Below are positions 1-7,875 of a stretch of DNA of 64,000 nucleotides, one piece after another. The notes under the pieces are model-generated. The model saw nothing but the letters and a program-made list of their open reading frames with translations, had not been told where the DNA came from and did no database searches. The DNA comes from Gemmatimonadota bacterium. Lineage in GTDB: Bacteria > Gemmatimonadota > Gemmatimonadetes > Gemmatimonadales > Gemmatimonadaceae. How positions within the stretch are numbered: the stretch's first letter is position 1; each line of letters starts with the position of its first letter. A program made the translations under genes and the position numbers. The DNA lies in contig JAJTGR010000022.1 in the NCBI GenBank assembly GCA_021299375.1, forward strand, positions 1 through 64,000, given 5' to 3'.

Positions 1-521
1 ACCGGGAACCCGATCTCGGCGTACTGAATGGCCGGCGCGAGAATGCGGGCGAACGGCACCCGCCCGAACCGGGCCCGCAGCGCCTCCCATCCCTTCACAG
101 CCCCCGGCACCGTCGCGGCATCGATGCCTCGCTGCGGCATGCGCCTGTGCGCCTTCGCCCGGAACTACTCCGCGGTGAGCGCCTTCGGCGCCCATCCGGA
201 CGCATTCAGTCCGTGCAGCGTGCCCGTCTTCGCCTCGTAGACGATCGCGAACAGGTCGCCGCCGATACTGTCGTTCATCGGGGCCACCAGCCCCAACATG
301 GCATTCATCGCCATCGCGGCATCCACCGCATTGCCGCCCTGTTCGAGGATGCGCGCCCCGACCTGCGACGCCAGCACACTCTCACTGGCCACCACGCCAC
401 GCTGGGACGGCACCACGGACCGCGACTGGGAGCGGTCCTGGGCGTGGAGGGCGGTGGACGGCGCGCCAAGTTGCGTGGTCAGGGCGACGGCGGCGAGCAT
501 CCGGTGATGGAGCACGGGCAT
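1..521 (-). pseudogene. ggt: gamma-glutamyltransferase, N-terminal part with in-frame amber stop
   Basis: The gene starts at 521 (MPVLHHRML...), has a signal peptide ending near ALHAQ, and runs off the left edge. The family hallmark region [12 protein letters not shown] and the downstream GGDLFAIVYE match gamma-glutamyltranspeptidases, which cleave glutathione-type gamma-glutamyl bonds in the periplasm and mature by self-cleavage. A TAG at 165-167 interrupts the frame. The same frame continues beyond it with unmistakable family sequence (MPQRGIDAATVPGAVKGW, then PAIQYAEIGFP), so this is one substitution and not an indel. The C-terminal nucleophile Thr lies outside the window. The gene is either a nonsense-mutated pseudogene or carries a base-call error; a second intact GGT lies at 23566-25515. 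Confidence 0.8.
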
Positions 522-584
522 GCGACGTGACCACGAAGGGGGCGACTGAGGGAACAGACGACGGAATATGACGTGGGGCCGGGG

Positions 585-590
585 TACATT
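585..590 (+). promoter_or_regulatory. -10-like hexamer, possibly leaderless start for the L,D-transpeptidase
   Basis: TACATT ends 6 nt before the ATG at 597. The spacing matches several other genes in this window (42999, 45565, 50230, 59908, 60574) and would place the transcription start at or next to the start codon. No convincing -35 was identified. Confidence 0.35.
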
Positions 591-596
591 TCGAGC

Positions 597-2157
597 ATGA
601 CGCGATTGTGGACGCCGTGGACCCGTCCAGCGGCAGCGCTGGTGTTGCTCATCGCAGCGCCGATGCTGCCAGCGCAGACGGTGACCGTACCACCGGTCGA
701 GGCCGTGCTGCGCGAGTTGGGGGCCACCGTGACCGGCGCGCACGACACGCGACTGCTGGCAGGGGTGCGGCGCTTTTATGCGCGGCGCGACCATGGGCCA
801 GCCTGGACGGACGCCGAGGGGTGGTCGCTGAGCGGCCGAACACTGCAGGGGGCGTTCACACACGCACCCGCGGAAGGACTCGACCCGACGTCCTATCTGG
901 TGCCGCCCATCAGCGGCTCATCCCCCCTCGCGCGCGCGCGCCGACGTGACGCTCTCCCTGCTCGCCCTGCGCTTCGCCGAAGATCTCGGCTGGGGTATCG
1001 CGGTGCCGGGCGAGGTGCATCGCGACAACGACTTCCCGCGGCGTCCCTTCCCCGCCGATTCGCTGCTCGCGGCGTGGGTCCGCGCGCCGGATGCGGGTCA
1101 GGCGCTGCTCGCCGTCACGCCGACGTCACTGGGCTACGTCAGGTTGCGCGAGGCGCTCGCGCAACTGCGAGGCATCCTGGCCACCAATGGTTGGTCACGC
1201 GTTGGTACGGGACCGACATTGCGCCGTGGTGCGAGCGGGCCGCAGGTACAGGAGCTCCGCCGCCTCCTGGCACAGCGCGGCGATCTCGACTCGGCCATGG
1301 TGGACGGCCCCCTGTTCGACGACGCCCTGGCGGCTGCGGTAGCCCGATTCCAGGCTCGCCACGGCCTACCGACAGACTCGGCCTTCGGGCCGCGGACGCG
1401 CGCCGCGTTCAACGTGCCAGTGCAGACCCGCATCCAACAGGTACAGCTGGGCATGGAGCGCGCGCGGTGGCTGCCCATCGTGACCGGCGACCGGTACATC
1501 GCCGTGAACCTTGCCGACTATCGCGCATTCGTGATCGAACGTGGACGCCCGCTCTTCGAGACACGGGTGGTCGTCGGGGCAACGAACCACAAGACGCCGA
1601 TGTTTACCGACACGCTCACCCACATCGTGTTCAATCCGGCGTGGAACGTGCCCCCGAGCATCGCCGCCAGGGAAATCGAGCCGAAGGTGCGGAAGGATCA
1701 CGCGTATCTGGCGCGGAATCACATGGTGCGCATCGGACGCGACATCCAACAGCTGCCGGGCCCGTGGAACGCGCTCGGTCAGGTCGCCTTCATGTTCCCC
1801 AACCGGCACAACGTGTACATGCACGACACGCCGGCCAAGGAGTTGTTTGCGTCGACCGATCGCGCGTTCTCGCACGGCTGCATCCGCCTGCAGCGTCCTC
1901 ACGAGCTGGCCGAGCTGCTGCTCGCGCCCGAGGGGTGGGACCGGACACGGATCGACGCGGTGATCGCCACCGGCGAACGCACCGTGGTCTGGCTCAAGAC
2001 GCGTGTGCCGGTGCGCATCAGCTACGCCACGGCGTTCGCGAGCGACGACGGCGCGCTCCATGTTCGCCCCGACATCTACGGGCGTGATGCGATGTTGCAG
2101 CAAGTGCTGGACGCGGAGCATCGGCGCGCGTTTCCCCAAACCCGAGGACGTCCCTGA
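597..2157 (+). pseudogene. L,D-transpeptidase (YcbB/LdtD-like) with peptidoglycan-binding domain, frameshifted
   Basis: The N-terminal part (597 to about 935) encodes a signal peptide (APMLPAQ) and the leading YcbB-type domain. The remainder (about 940-2157) is in another frame and encodes DVTLSLLALRF, a peptidoglycan-binding domain (about 1213-1430) and a YkuD catalytic domain with SHGCIRLQ; the Cys codon is at 1879-1881. These enzymes form 3-3 cross-links in periplasmic peptidoglycan. The frame changes inside an alternating CG run at about 929-942. One lost CG unit, or one extra base, explains it. All downstream motifs are intact, so the gene may be functional in the organism and the break a slippage or sequencing event. 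One nucleotide separates its stop from the next gene. Confidence 0.8.
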
Positions 2158-2158
2158 G

Positions 2159-2854
2159 ATGAATGCCGTGCACCGCGAACGTCACTTCACCGAACGCATC
2201 GGCTGGCTGCGTGCCGCCGTGCTTGGCGCCAACGACGGCATTGTCTCCACCGCGGCGCTCGTCGTGGGAGTGGCCGCCGCCAGCCCCGAGCGCTCGGCAG
2301 TACTCGTGGCTGGATTGGCCGGCCTCGTCGCCGGCGCCATGTCGATGGCGGCCGGCGAATACGTATCGGTGAGCTCGCAGGCCGACACGGAGCAGGCCGA
2401 CCTTGCGCGCGAGCGTGGCGAGTTGCGCGATGCGCCGGAACACGAATTGGAGGAACTGCGCGGCATCTACGTGCAGCGCGGACTCGACCCGGAGCTTGCG
2501 CTGCGTGTGGCCGAGCAGCTCACGGCCCGCGATGCCCTTGGCGCGCATGCCCGGGATGAGCTGGGCATCAGCGAGGTGCACTCGGCGCGTCCGGTGCAGG
2601 CGGCGCTGGCATCTGCCGGCACCTTTGCCGTGGGGGCTGCAGTACCGCTGGCTATCGCCGCCCTGGTCCCCGCGGAGCGCATCATCGTGATCGTCTCCGC
2701 CGTTTCCCTGGTGTCACTGGCAGGACTCGGTGCGCTGGCCGCGGGGGCAGGCGGTGCCGGGCGGCTGCGCGGCGCGTGGCGCGTGACATTCTGGGGAGCA
2801 CTGGCCCTGGCGCTCACCGCGGGCATCGGGCGGCTGTTCGGGACGACGGTGTAG
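2159..2854 (+). CDS. VIT1/CCC1 family iron/manganese transporter
   Basis: 231 aa integral membrane protein starting at 2159, one base after the transpeptidase stop. The N-terminus ERIGWLRAAVLGANDGIVSTAALVVGVAAA and the GAMSMAAGEYVSVSSQ segment are diagnostic of the VIT family, which moves Fe2+ or Mn2+ across membranes. An acidic cytosolic helix pair (about residues 65-125, with repeated ELR/EHELEELR) corresponds to the metal-binding domain of plant VIT1. The C-terminal membrane helices follow at about 140-230. The length is typical. It converges with the P450 gene 21 nt downstream. Confidence 0.9.
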   Translation: MNAVHRERHFTERIGWLRAAVLGANDGIVSTAALVVGVAAASPERSAVLVAGLAGLVAGAMSMAAGEYVSVSSQADTEQADLARERGELRDAPEHELEELRGIYVQRGLDPELALRVAEQLTARDALGAHARDELGISEVHSARPVQAALASAGTFAVGAAVPLAIAALVPAERIIVIVSAVSLVSLAGLGALAAGAGGAGRLRGAWRVTFWGALALALTAGIGRLFGTTV

Positions 2855-2875
2855 GGCGTGGGGTGATCGCACACG

Positions 2876-4117
2876 TCATGCCGTGCGCACCACCAGCCGC
2901 TCCCGCCCGTGAAAGTGCCAACTGTCCTTCACCGCAGGCGCCTCCGCCAAAACGAGTTTCGGGCACCGGCGGAACAACACCTGCAGCGCCACCCGCAGCT
3001 CCAGCCTCGCCAGCGGCGCCCCGACACAGTAGTGGAGGCCCGCCCCGAAACTGGTGTGCGCCGGCGCCACCCGCGTGATGTCGAACCGGGCAGGACACGC
3101 GTTGACGTGCGGGTCGTGCCCGGTGGCCCCGAGAATGAGCGCGACCTGTTCGCCCTTCCGAAGGAGAATGCCACGCTCCTCGGTGTCCTGCAGCGTGTAC
3201 CGCTTGAACAGATGCAATGGCGGCGCAACGCGCAGCACTTCCTCCACGACCCGCGTCATGGCGGCGTCGTCATCCACCACCGACACCATGTCGACCCCAT
3301 GGGTGAGCAGCGCATGCACCGCATTGCCCAACGCGTGCACCGTGGCCTCGTGGCCGGCGTTGAGGAGCAGAATCGCCGTCGACACCAGTTCATCCTCGCT
3401 CAACCGATCGCCCTGCTCCTCGGCAGCAATCAGCACCGAGAGCAGGTCGTCGCCCGGTGCACGGCGTCGTGCGGCCACGGTCTCGCGGATGAATCGGGCA
3501 AAATCGGCGGCGGCGGCATTGGCATCCTCCTCCACCGCACGCGTACGCCTCACACCGTACATGGCCACCATGCGATGCGACCAGTCGAGCAGCGCCGGTG
3601 CCATGGCTTCCGGCACCCCGAGCAGGCGGGCGATGACGCGTACCGGAATGGGCGTGGCGTAGGCGGCCAGCACGTCGAATGGCTCGTCGGGGAACGCATC
3701 GACGAGCGCATGGGCCAAGGCCTCGATGCCCGGGCGCAGCGCCTCCACCCGACGCGACACGAACGCCCGGTTGATGAGCGCGCGCAGCCGCGTGTGCACC
3801 GGCGGCTCCCGTTCGAGCAGCGAGTGGGCGTCGATGGCGTCGAAGTCCCGCGTGTGCACCGGCGGTTCCGGCCAGCCCAATTGCTCACGCGTGGCCACGT
3901 GCAGGATCTCCCGCCCGAAGCGACGGTCACGCAGCAGCCGGTGGACGTCGTCATGCGCGAAGAAGCACCACACCCCCAACTCCTCCCAGAACACCACCGG
4001 CGACTCGGCCAGGATGCGCGCATACGCCACGGAGGGGTCGTGGTAGAACGCCGGGCTGCGCGGGTCGAGCGACAGGCGGCGCGCGGCGATATCAAGCCGC
4101 ATTTCATCGTGCGGCAT
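2876..4117 (-). CDS. cytochrome P450
   Basis: 413 aa bacterial class I-type P450. It shows the I-helix motif LLNAGHEATVHAL, the K-helix ExxR in EEVLRV, and the heme-binding loop FGAGLHYCVGAPLARLE with the proximal Cys. It is a soluble mono-oxygenase needing ferredoxin and ferredoxin reductase, neither of which is adjacent (a ferredoxin lies at 48296-48559). Start chosen at 4117, where ATG overlaps the upstream aldehyde dehydrogenase stop (TGATG), implying translational coupling. With the ADH and ALDH upstream, it plausibly performs the first hydroxylation in an alcohol-to-aldehyde-to-acid sequence. The substrate cannot be read from sequence. Confidence 0.9.
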   Translation of the reverse strand: MPHDEMRLDIAARRLSLDPRSPAFYHDPSVAYARILAESPVVFWEELGVWCFFAHDDVHRLLRDRRFGREILHVATREQLGWPEPPVHTRDFDAIDAHSLLEREPPVHTRLRALINRAFVSRRVEALRPGIEALAHALVDAFPDEPFDVLAAYATPIPVRVIARLLGVPEAMAPALLDWSHRMVAMYGVRRTRAVEEDANAAAADFARFIRETVAARRRAPGDDLLSVLIAAEEQGDRLSEDELVSTAILLLNAGHEATVHALGNAVHALLTHGVDMVSVVDDDAAMTRVVEEVLRVAPPLHLFKRYTLQDTEERGILLRKGEQVALILGATGHDPHVNACPARFDITRVAPAHTSFGAGLHYCVGAPLARLELRVALQVLFRRCPKLVLAEAPAVKDSWHFHGRERLVVRTA

Positions 4118-5577
4118 CACACCGAGTCGATGCCGCCGAAGCACACGTACTTGAGTTCAAGGTAGGCGTCGAGCCCGTACTTGGAGCTCTCGCGCCCCAT
4201 TCCCGATGCCTTGATGCCACCGAAGGGTGCAACCTCGGTGGAAATCAGCCCCTCGTTCACCCCCACCATGCCGTACTCCAGCGCTTCGGCCACGCGCCAG
4301 CAGCGCCCGATATCGCGGCTGTACACATAGGCCGCCAATCCGAACGCAGTGTCGTTGGCCATCGCGATCGCCTCGGCTTCGTTGGAGAAGCGGAAGATCG
4401 CCGCCACCGGGCCGAACACCTCCTCCTGGGCGATGCGCATGGCGGATGTCGCGCCGGTGAGCACGGTTGGCTGGTAGAACAACCCCCCAAGGCGTTGGCC
4501 TCCATGCGCCACCGTGGCGCCGTGCTGCAACGCGTCGTGGAGGTGCGCGTCCACCGTGGTCACCGCACGCTCGCTGATGAGCGGCCCCACCTGTGTACCG
4601 GGGTCAAGCACGTCCCCGAGGCGCAGTGCCGCCACAGCGGCCGTGAATCGTGCCACGAATGCGTCGTACACGTCGTCGTGCACCAGCAGGCGGTTCACGC
4701 ACACGCACGTCTGCCCGGCATGCCTGTACTTCGCTGCCAGCGCTCCGCGCACGGCAGCCTCGAGGTCGGCGTCGTCGAAGACGAGGAAGGGCGCATTGCC
4801 ACCCAGCTCCAGCGAGAGCCTGGTCAGCGATGGCGCGCATTGCGCCATGAGCGTACGCCCCACCGCCGTCGAGCCGGTGAAGGACAGCTTGCGCACCAGC
4901 GGATGCTCGCAGAGTTCGAGCCCGACCGCACTCGCCTGCGCGGTGGTGACGACGTTGAACACGCCGGGCGGAAACCCGGCGCGATCGGCCAGCTCGGCCA
5001 GCGCGAGTGCCGTCAGCGGCGTCTCGGCCGCCGGCTTGATCACCACAGGGCACCCGGCCGCCAGCGCCGGCGCCACTTTGCGCGTGATCATGGCCAGCGG
5101 GAAGTTCCAGGGCGTGATGGCGGCCACGACCCCGATGGACTGCCGCAGCACCACGAGCCGGCGATCCCGCGCCGGCGACGGGATCACGTCGCCGTAGGCC
5201 CGCTTCGCCTCCTCGGCGAACCATTCCACGAACGACGCGCCGTAGGTGACCTCGCCGAGGCTCTCGGTGATCACCTTGCCCGACTCGTGTGTCATGAGGT
5301 GGGCCAGCTCGTCGCGGTGGTCAGTGATGAGGGCGAACCACGCGCGCAGGACTGCCGCCCGTTCCTTCGCGGGGCGGTCCCGCCACGCCGGCCACGCACT
5401 GGCCGCCGCCTCGATGGCACGGCGCGTTTCGACCCGGCCGAGGTCGGGCACGAGTGCCAGCCGCTCGCCCGTCGACGGACTGATGACCGCAAAGGTCGCC
5501 TCATCGTCAGCGCCAACCCACGCACCGTGCAGGTAGGCCCGTTGACGGAGCAGCGGCAGGTTGGCGACGCTTGCCAT
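4117..5577 (-). CDS. gabD: NAD(P)-dependent aldehyde dehydrogenase, succinate-semialdehyde dehydrogenase type
   Basis: 486 aa ALDH superfamily enzyme. Visible motifs are the Rossmann segment ITPWNFPLAMITRKVAPALAAG, the catalytic Glu motif LSLELGGNAP, the catalytic Cys in GQTCVCVNR and the C-terminal APFGGIKASGMGRE. These signatures are closest to the GabD/SSDH group. Start at 5577 (MASVANLPLL). An upstream extension in frame exists but overlaps the ADH gene and lacks family sequence. It lies between the ADH (38 nt gap) and the coupled P450, so it may oxidise an aldehyde generated by that pair and not only succinate semialdehyde. The gene symbol is tentative. Confidence 0.88.
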   Translation of the reverse strand: MASVANLPLLRQRAYLHGAWVGADDEATFAVISPSTGERLALVPDLGRVETRRAIEAAASAWPAWRDRPAKERAAVLRAWFALITDHRDELAHLMTHESGKVITESLGEVTYGASFVEWFAEEAKRAYGDVIPSPARDRRLVVLRQSIGVVAAITPWNFPLAMITRKVAPALAAGCPVVIKPAAETPLTALALAELADRAGFPPGVFNVVTTAQASAVGLELCEHPLVRKLSFTGSTAVGRTLMAQCAPSLTRLSLELGGNAPFLVFDDADLEAAVRGALAAKYRHAGQTCVCVNRLLVHDDVYDAFVARFTAAVAALRLGDVLDPGTQVGPLISERAVTTVDAHLHDALQHGATVAHGGQRLGGLFYQPTVLTGATSAMRIAQEEVFGPVAAIFRFSNEAEAIAMANDTAFGLAAYVYSRDIGRCWRVAEALEYGMVGVNEGLISTEVAPFGGIKASGMGRESSKYGLDAYLELKYVCFGGIDSV

Positions 5578-5614
5578 CACCGCAACCCGGGAAGGAAGAC
5601 GAGAAGCCGCGCCA

Positions 5615-6736
5615 TCAGAGCAGGACGACCTGGCGGATGGCGTCGCCGGCGGCCATGCGCTCGAACCCGGCGTTGATCTCGGCCAGCGGCATCCGGTGGG
5701 TGAGCAGCCGGTCCACCGGCAACCGGCCCGTCTGAAACAACGCGAGATAGGCCGGGATGTCACGGGCCGGCACCCCACCTCCGAGATACGATCCCACCAG
5801 CGACCGCTCTTCGGCGACCAGTTGCACTGGTGCCAACGCCACCGTTAGCGACGGATGCGGCAATCCCACGGTGACGGTGCGTCCGCCGCGTCGCGTGCCG
5901 CGATACGTGAAGTCGAGCGCCGCGACGGCGCCTGCGCACTCGAGACCCACGTCGGCGCCGCCGTTCGTCAGGTCACGCACGTGCACGAGTGCGTCGGTGG
6001 CCGTGCTGTCCACGGCCGAGTGCGCCCCCAGGGCGAGGGCCTGCGCGAGCTTGTGCTCGTGCACATCGGCCACCACCACGCGGCTGGCCCCGGCGGCGAG
6101 GGCACCCAGCAGCGCCGCGAAGCCGATGCCCCCCAGCCCCACGATCAGCACGCTCTCCCCGAGGCGAAGCCGGGCCGTGTTGGCGATGGCGCCCACCCCC
6201 GTCATCACGGCACAACCGAACAGCGCCGCAATGTCGAGCGGCACCGTCCGATCGATGCGCACCACCGACTGCCGTGCGGCCACCACATACTCGGCGAACC
6301 CCGACACGCCGAGATGATGGTGCAGCGGCTGATGGGTCGCATCGGCAAGCCGCGTGCCGCCGCCCAGCAACTCGCCGGCGCCGTTGGCCGCCGCGCCGCG
6401 TTCGCACAGCGCGGGGCGAGCCGTCATGCACGGCAGGCATGTACCGCAGGTCGGTACGAACGAGAACACCACATGGTCACCCACCCTGAGGTCGCGCACA
6501 CCGGGGCCGAGTTCGATCACTTCACCGGCGGCCTCGTGGCCGAGGACCATCGGCACCGGGCGCGGCCGGTTGCCCTCGATCACCGAGAGGTCCGAGTGAC
6601 ACAGCCCTGCCGCGCCGATGCGCACGACGACTTCGCCCTCGCGCGGCGGGGCCAGCGAGACGGACTCGATGCGCAGGGGAGACGATTCGGGATAGGGTCG
6701 CAGGAGACCCATCGCCCGCAACACGGCAGCACGCAT
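5615..6736 (-). CDS. zinc-dependent alcohol dehydrogenase (MDR family)
   Basis: 373 aa. Catalytic zinc ligands are visible as GLCHSD (Cys) and GHEAAGEV (His-Glu). The structural zinc loop has its four Cys in VPTCGTCLPCMTARPALCE. The NAD-binding motif is VGLGGIGFAALLGAL. The GHS-type sequence and VAARQSVVRIDRTVPLDIAALFGCAVMTGVGA resemble class III/aryl-alcohol type dehydrogenases. It is the first gene of the minus-strand ADH-ALDH-P450 cassette and probably oxidises an alcohol to the aldehyde used by the next gene. It diverges from the ATPase gene at 6816. Confidence 0.9.
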   Translation of the reverse strand: MRAAVLRAMGLLRPYPESSPLRIESVSLAPPREGEVVVRIGAAGLCHSDLSVIEGNRPRPVPMVLGHEAAGEVIELGPGVRDLRVGDHVVFSFVPTCGTCLPCMTARPALCERGAAANGAGELLGGGTRLADATHQPLHHHLGVSGFAEYVVAARQSVVRIDRTVPLDIAALFGCAVMTGVGAIANTARLRLGESVLIVGLGGIGFAALLGALAAGASRVVVADVHEHKLAQALALGAHSAVDSTATDALVHVRDLTNGGADVGLECAGAVAALDFTYRGTRRGGRTVTVGLPHPSLTVALAPVQLVAEERSLVGSYLGGGVPARDIPAYLALFQTGRLPVDRLLTHRMPLAEINAGFERMAAGDAIRQVVLL

Positions 6737-6815
6737 GGTGGAGTGTGCTAGCAGGAAAGCGCGCCGGGCGGAAGGGATGCCCGACGTGGCGCCTTCATGT
6801 TACCATCCGCACGTC

Positions 6816-7430
6816 ATGTCCGCCTCGTCCGTGCTGCTCCCGCTCGACGCCCTCGGTCGTCACCGCCTCAAGGTGGCGTTCGTCGGGACGCACGGCGTCG
6901 GCAAGACAACGCTCTGCTTCGACCTCGCGGCGCAGCTCAAGCGGCTCGACCTCGGTGTGGACATCGTGAAAGAGGTGGCGCGGCGCTGCCCGCTGCCGAT
7001 CAATGAGGAGACCACCTTCGACGCCCAGGCGTGGATTCTGCACACGCAGATTGCCGAGGAGATCGAGGCGTCGTCGGCGTACGAAGTCGTGGTGTGCGAC
7101 CGCTCGGTACTCGACAACTACGCGTATCTCGTGGCGCGCAGCGGCCGGCGCCCCGAGCTCGAGCCGCTGGTACGCCAGTGGGTGCGCGGCTACCACGCGC
7201 TCTTCAAGGTGCCGGTGCTTGGCGCCCCCACGTTCGACGGCAAGCGCGCGGTGAGCCCGGGTTTCCAGCTCGAGATCGACCAGATCATCGATGGCCTCGT
7301 GGCCGACCTCGGGGTCCCCGTGCACCATCTCGATCCCAATGACCGGGACGGCTGGACGGTGCATGCCCTCGAGCACCTCGGGCTGCCGACCCAGCCGCCG
7401 CAGATCGACCTGTTCGCATCACGCGAGTGA
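6816..7430 (+). CDS. AAA/P-loop ATPase, NadR/AAA_28-like kinase family
   Basis: 204 aa small nucleotide-binding protein. The Walker A motif GTHGVGKTTL sits near residue 20. A Walker B-like VVVCDRSVLDNYAYL appears near residue 95, with DR.S as in deoxynucleoside and ribosylnicotinamide kinases. The arrangement matches AAA_28 (NadR-like) proteins, whose substrate is usually unknown. Start taken at 6816; an in-frame ATG at 6777 would add 13 residues without family similarity. It converges with csoR, the two stops being about 25 nt apart with a short inverted repeat (GCAGCC/GGCTGC, 7447-7465) between them. Confidence 0.75.
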   Translation: MSASSVLLPLDALGRHRLKVAFVGTHGVGKTTLCFDLAAQLKRLDLGVDIVKEVARRCPLPINEETTFDAQAWILHTQIAEEIEASSAYEVVVCDRSVLDNYAYLVARSGRRPELEPLVRQWVRGYHALFKVPVLGAPTFDGKRAVSPGFQLEIDQIIDGLVADLGVPVHHLDPNDRDGWTVHALEHLGLPTQPPQIDLFASRE

Positions 7431-7454
7431 ACCGGCGTCGCGAACGGCAGCCAT

Positions 7455-7868
7455 CTATCGGCTGCTGCGATACATCATCGCCACGAGTTCGTCGTACATC
7501 GCCTCGGCCTCCGCAGGACCTTGCCGGATGGCCTCGGTGGCGCAGTGCTTGAGGTGATTGCGCATCAGTGCGCGCCCCACGGCCCGCAGTGCCTCGTGCA
7601 CGGAGGCGATCTGCGTGAGGATGTCGGCGCAGTAGCGATCCTCGTCGACCATCTTCTGCAAGCCGCGCACCTGCCCCTCGATGCGGCGCAGGCGTTTCCG
7701 GTTGCGCGCCTTCGCGTCGGCATCGACGGCGACGGCCTTGCGGCTCCTGTCGTGCGCCGTGCCACACCCGCATCCCACCATGGGGAGCGCGTCCGGCGCC
7801 GAGGGCTCGGCCGGTGACGTGTCCGGTGCCATCGCGACCGTGGCAGGGGGGCGCTTCGTTGCAGACAT
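7455..7868 (-). CDS. csoR: copper-sensing transcriptional repressor, CsoR family
   Basis: 137 aa. The all-helical CsoR/FrmR core runs from RRIEGQVRGLQKMV to the C-terminus and keeps the Cys-His-Cys ligand set: Cys in RYCADIL, then His and Cys in RNHLKHC. These bind Cu(I) and release DNA. An unusual N-terminal extension of about 45 residues contains GCGCG, an extra possible metal site. It is the last gene of copZ-copA-csoR, with 7 nt between the copA stop and its ATG. It likely controls its own operon through the palindrome at 10497-10513. Confidence 0.88.
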   Translation of the reverse strand: MSATKRPPATVAMAPDTSPAEPSAPDALPMVGCGCGTAHDRSRKAVAVDADAKARNRKRLRRIEGQVRGLQKMVDEDRYCADILTQIASVHEALRAVGRALMRNHLKHCATEAIRQGPAEAEAMYDELVAMMYRSSR

Positions 7869-7875
7869 GGAGAAC

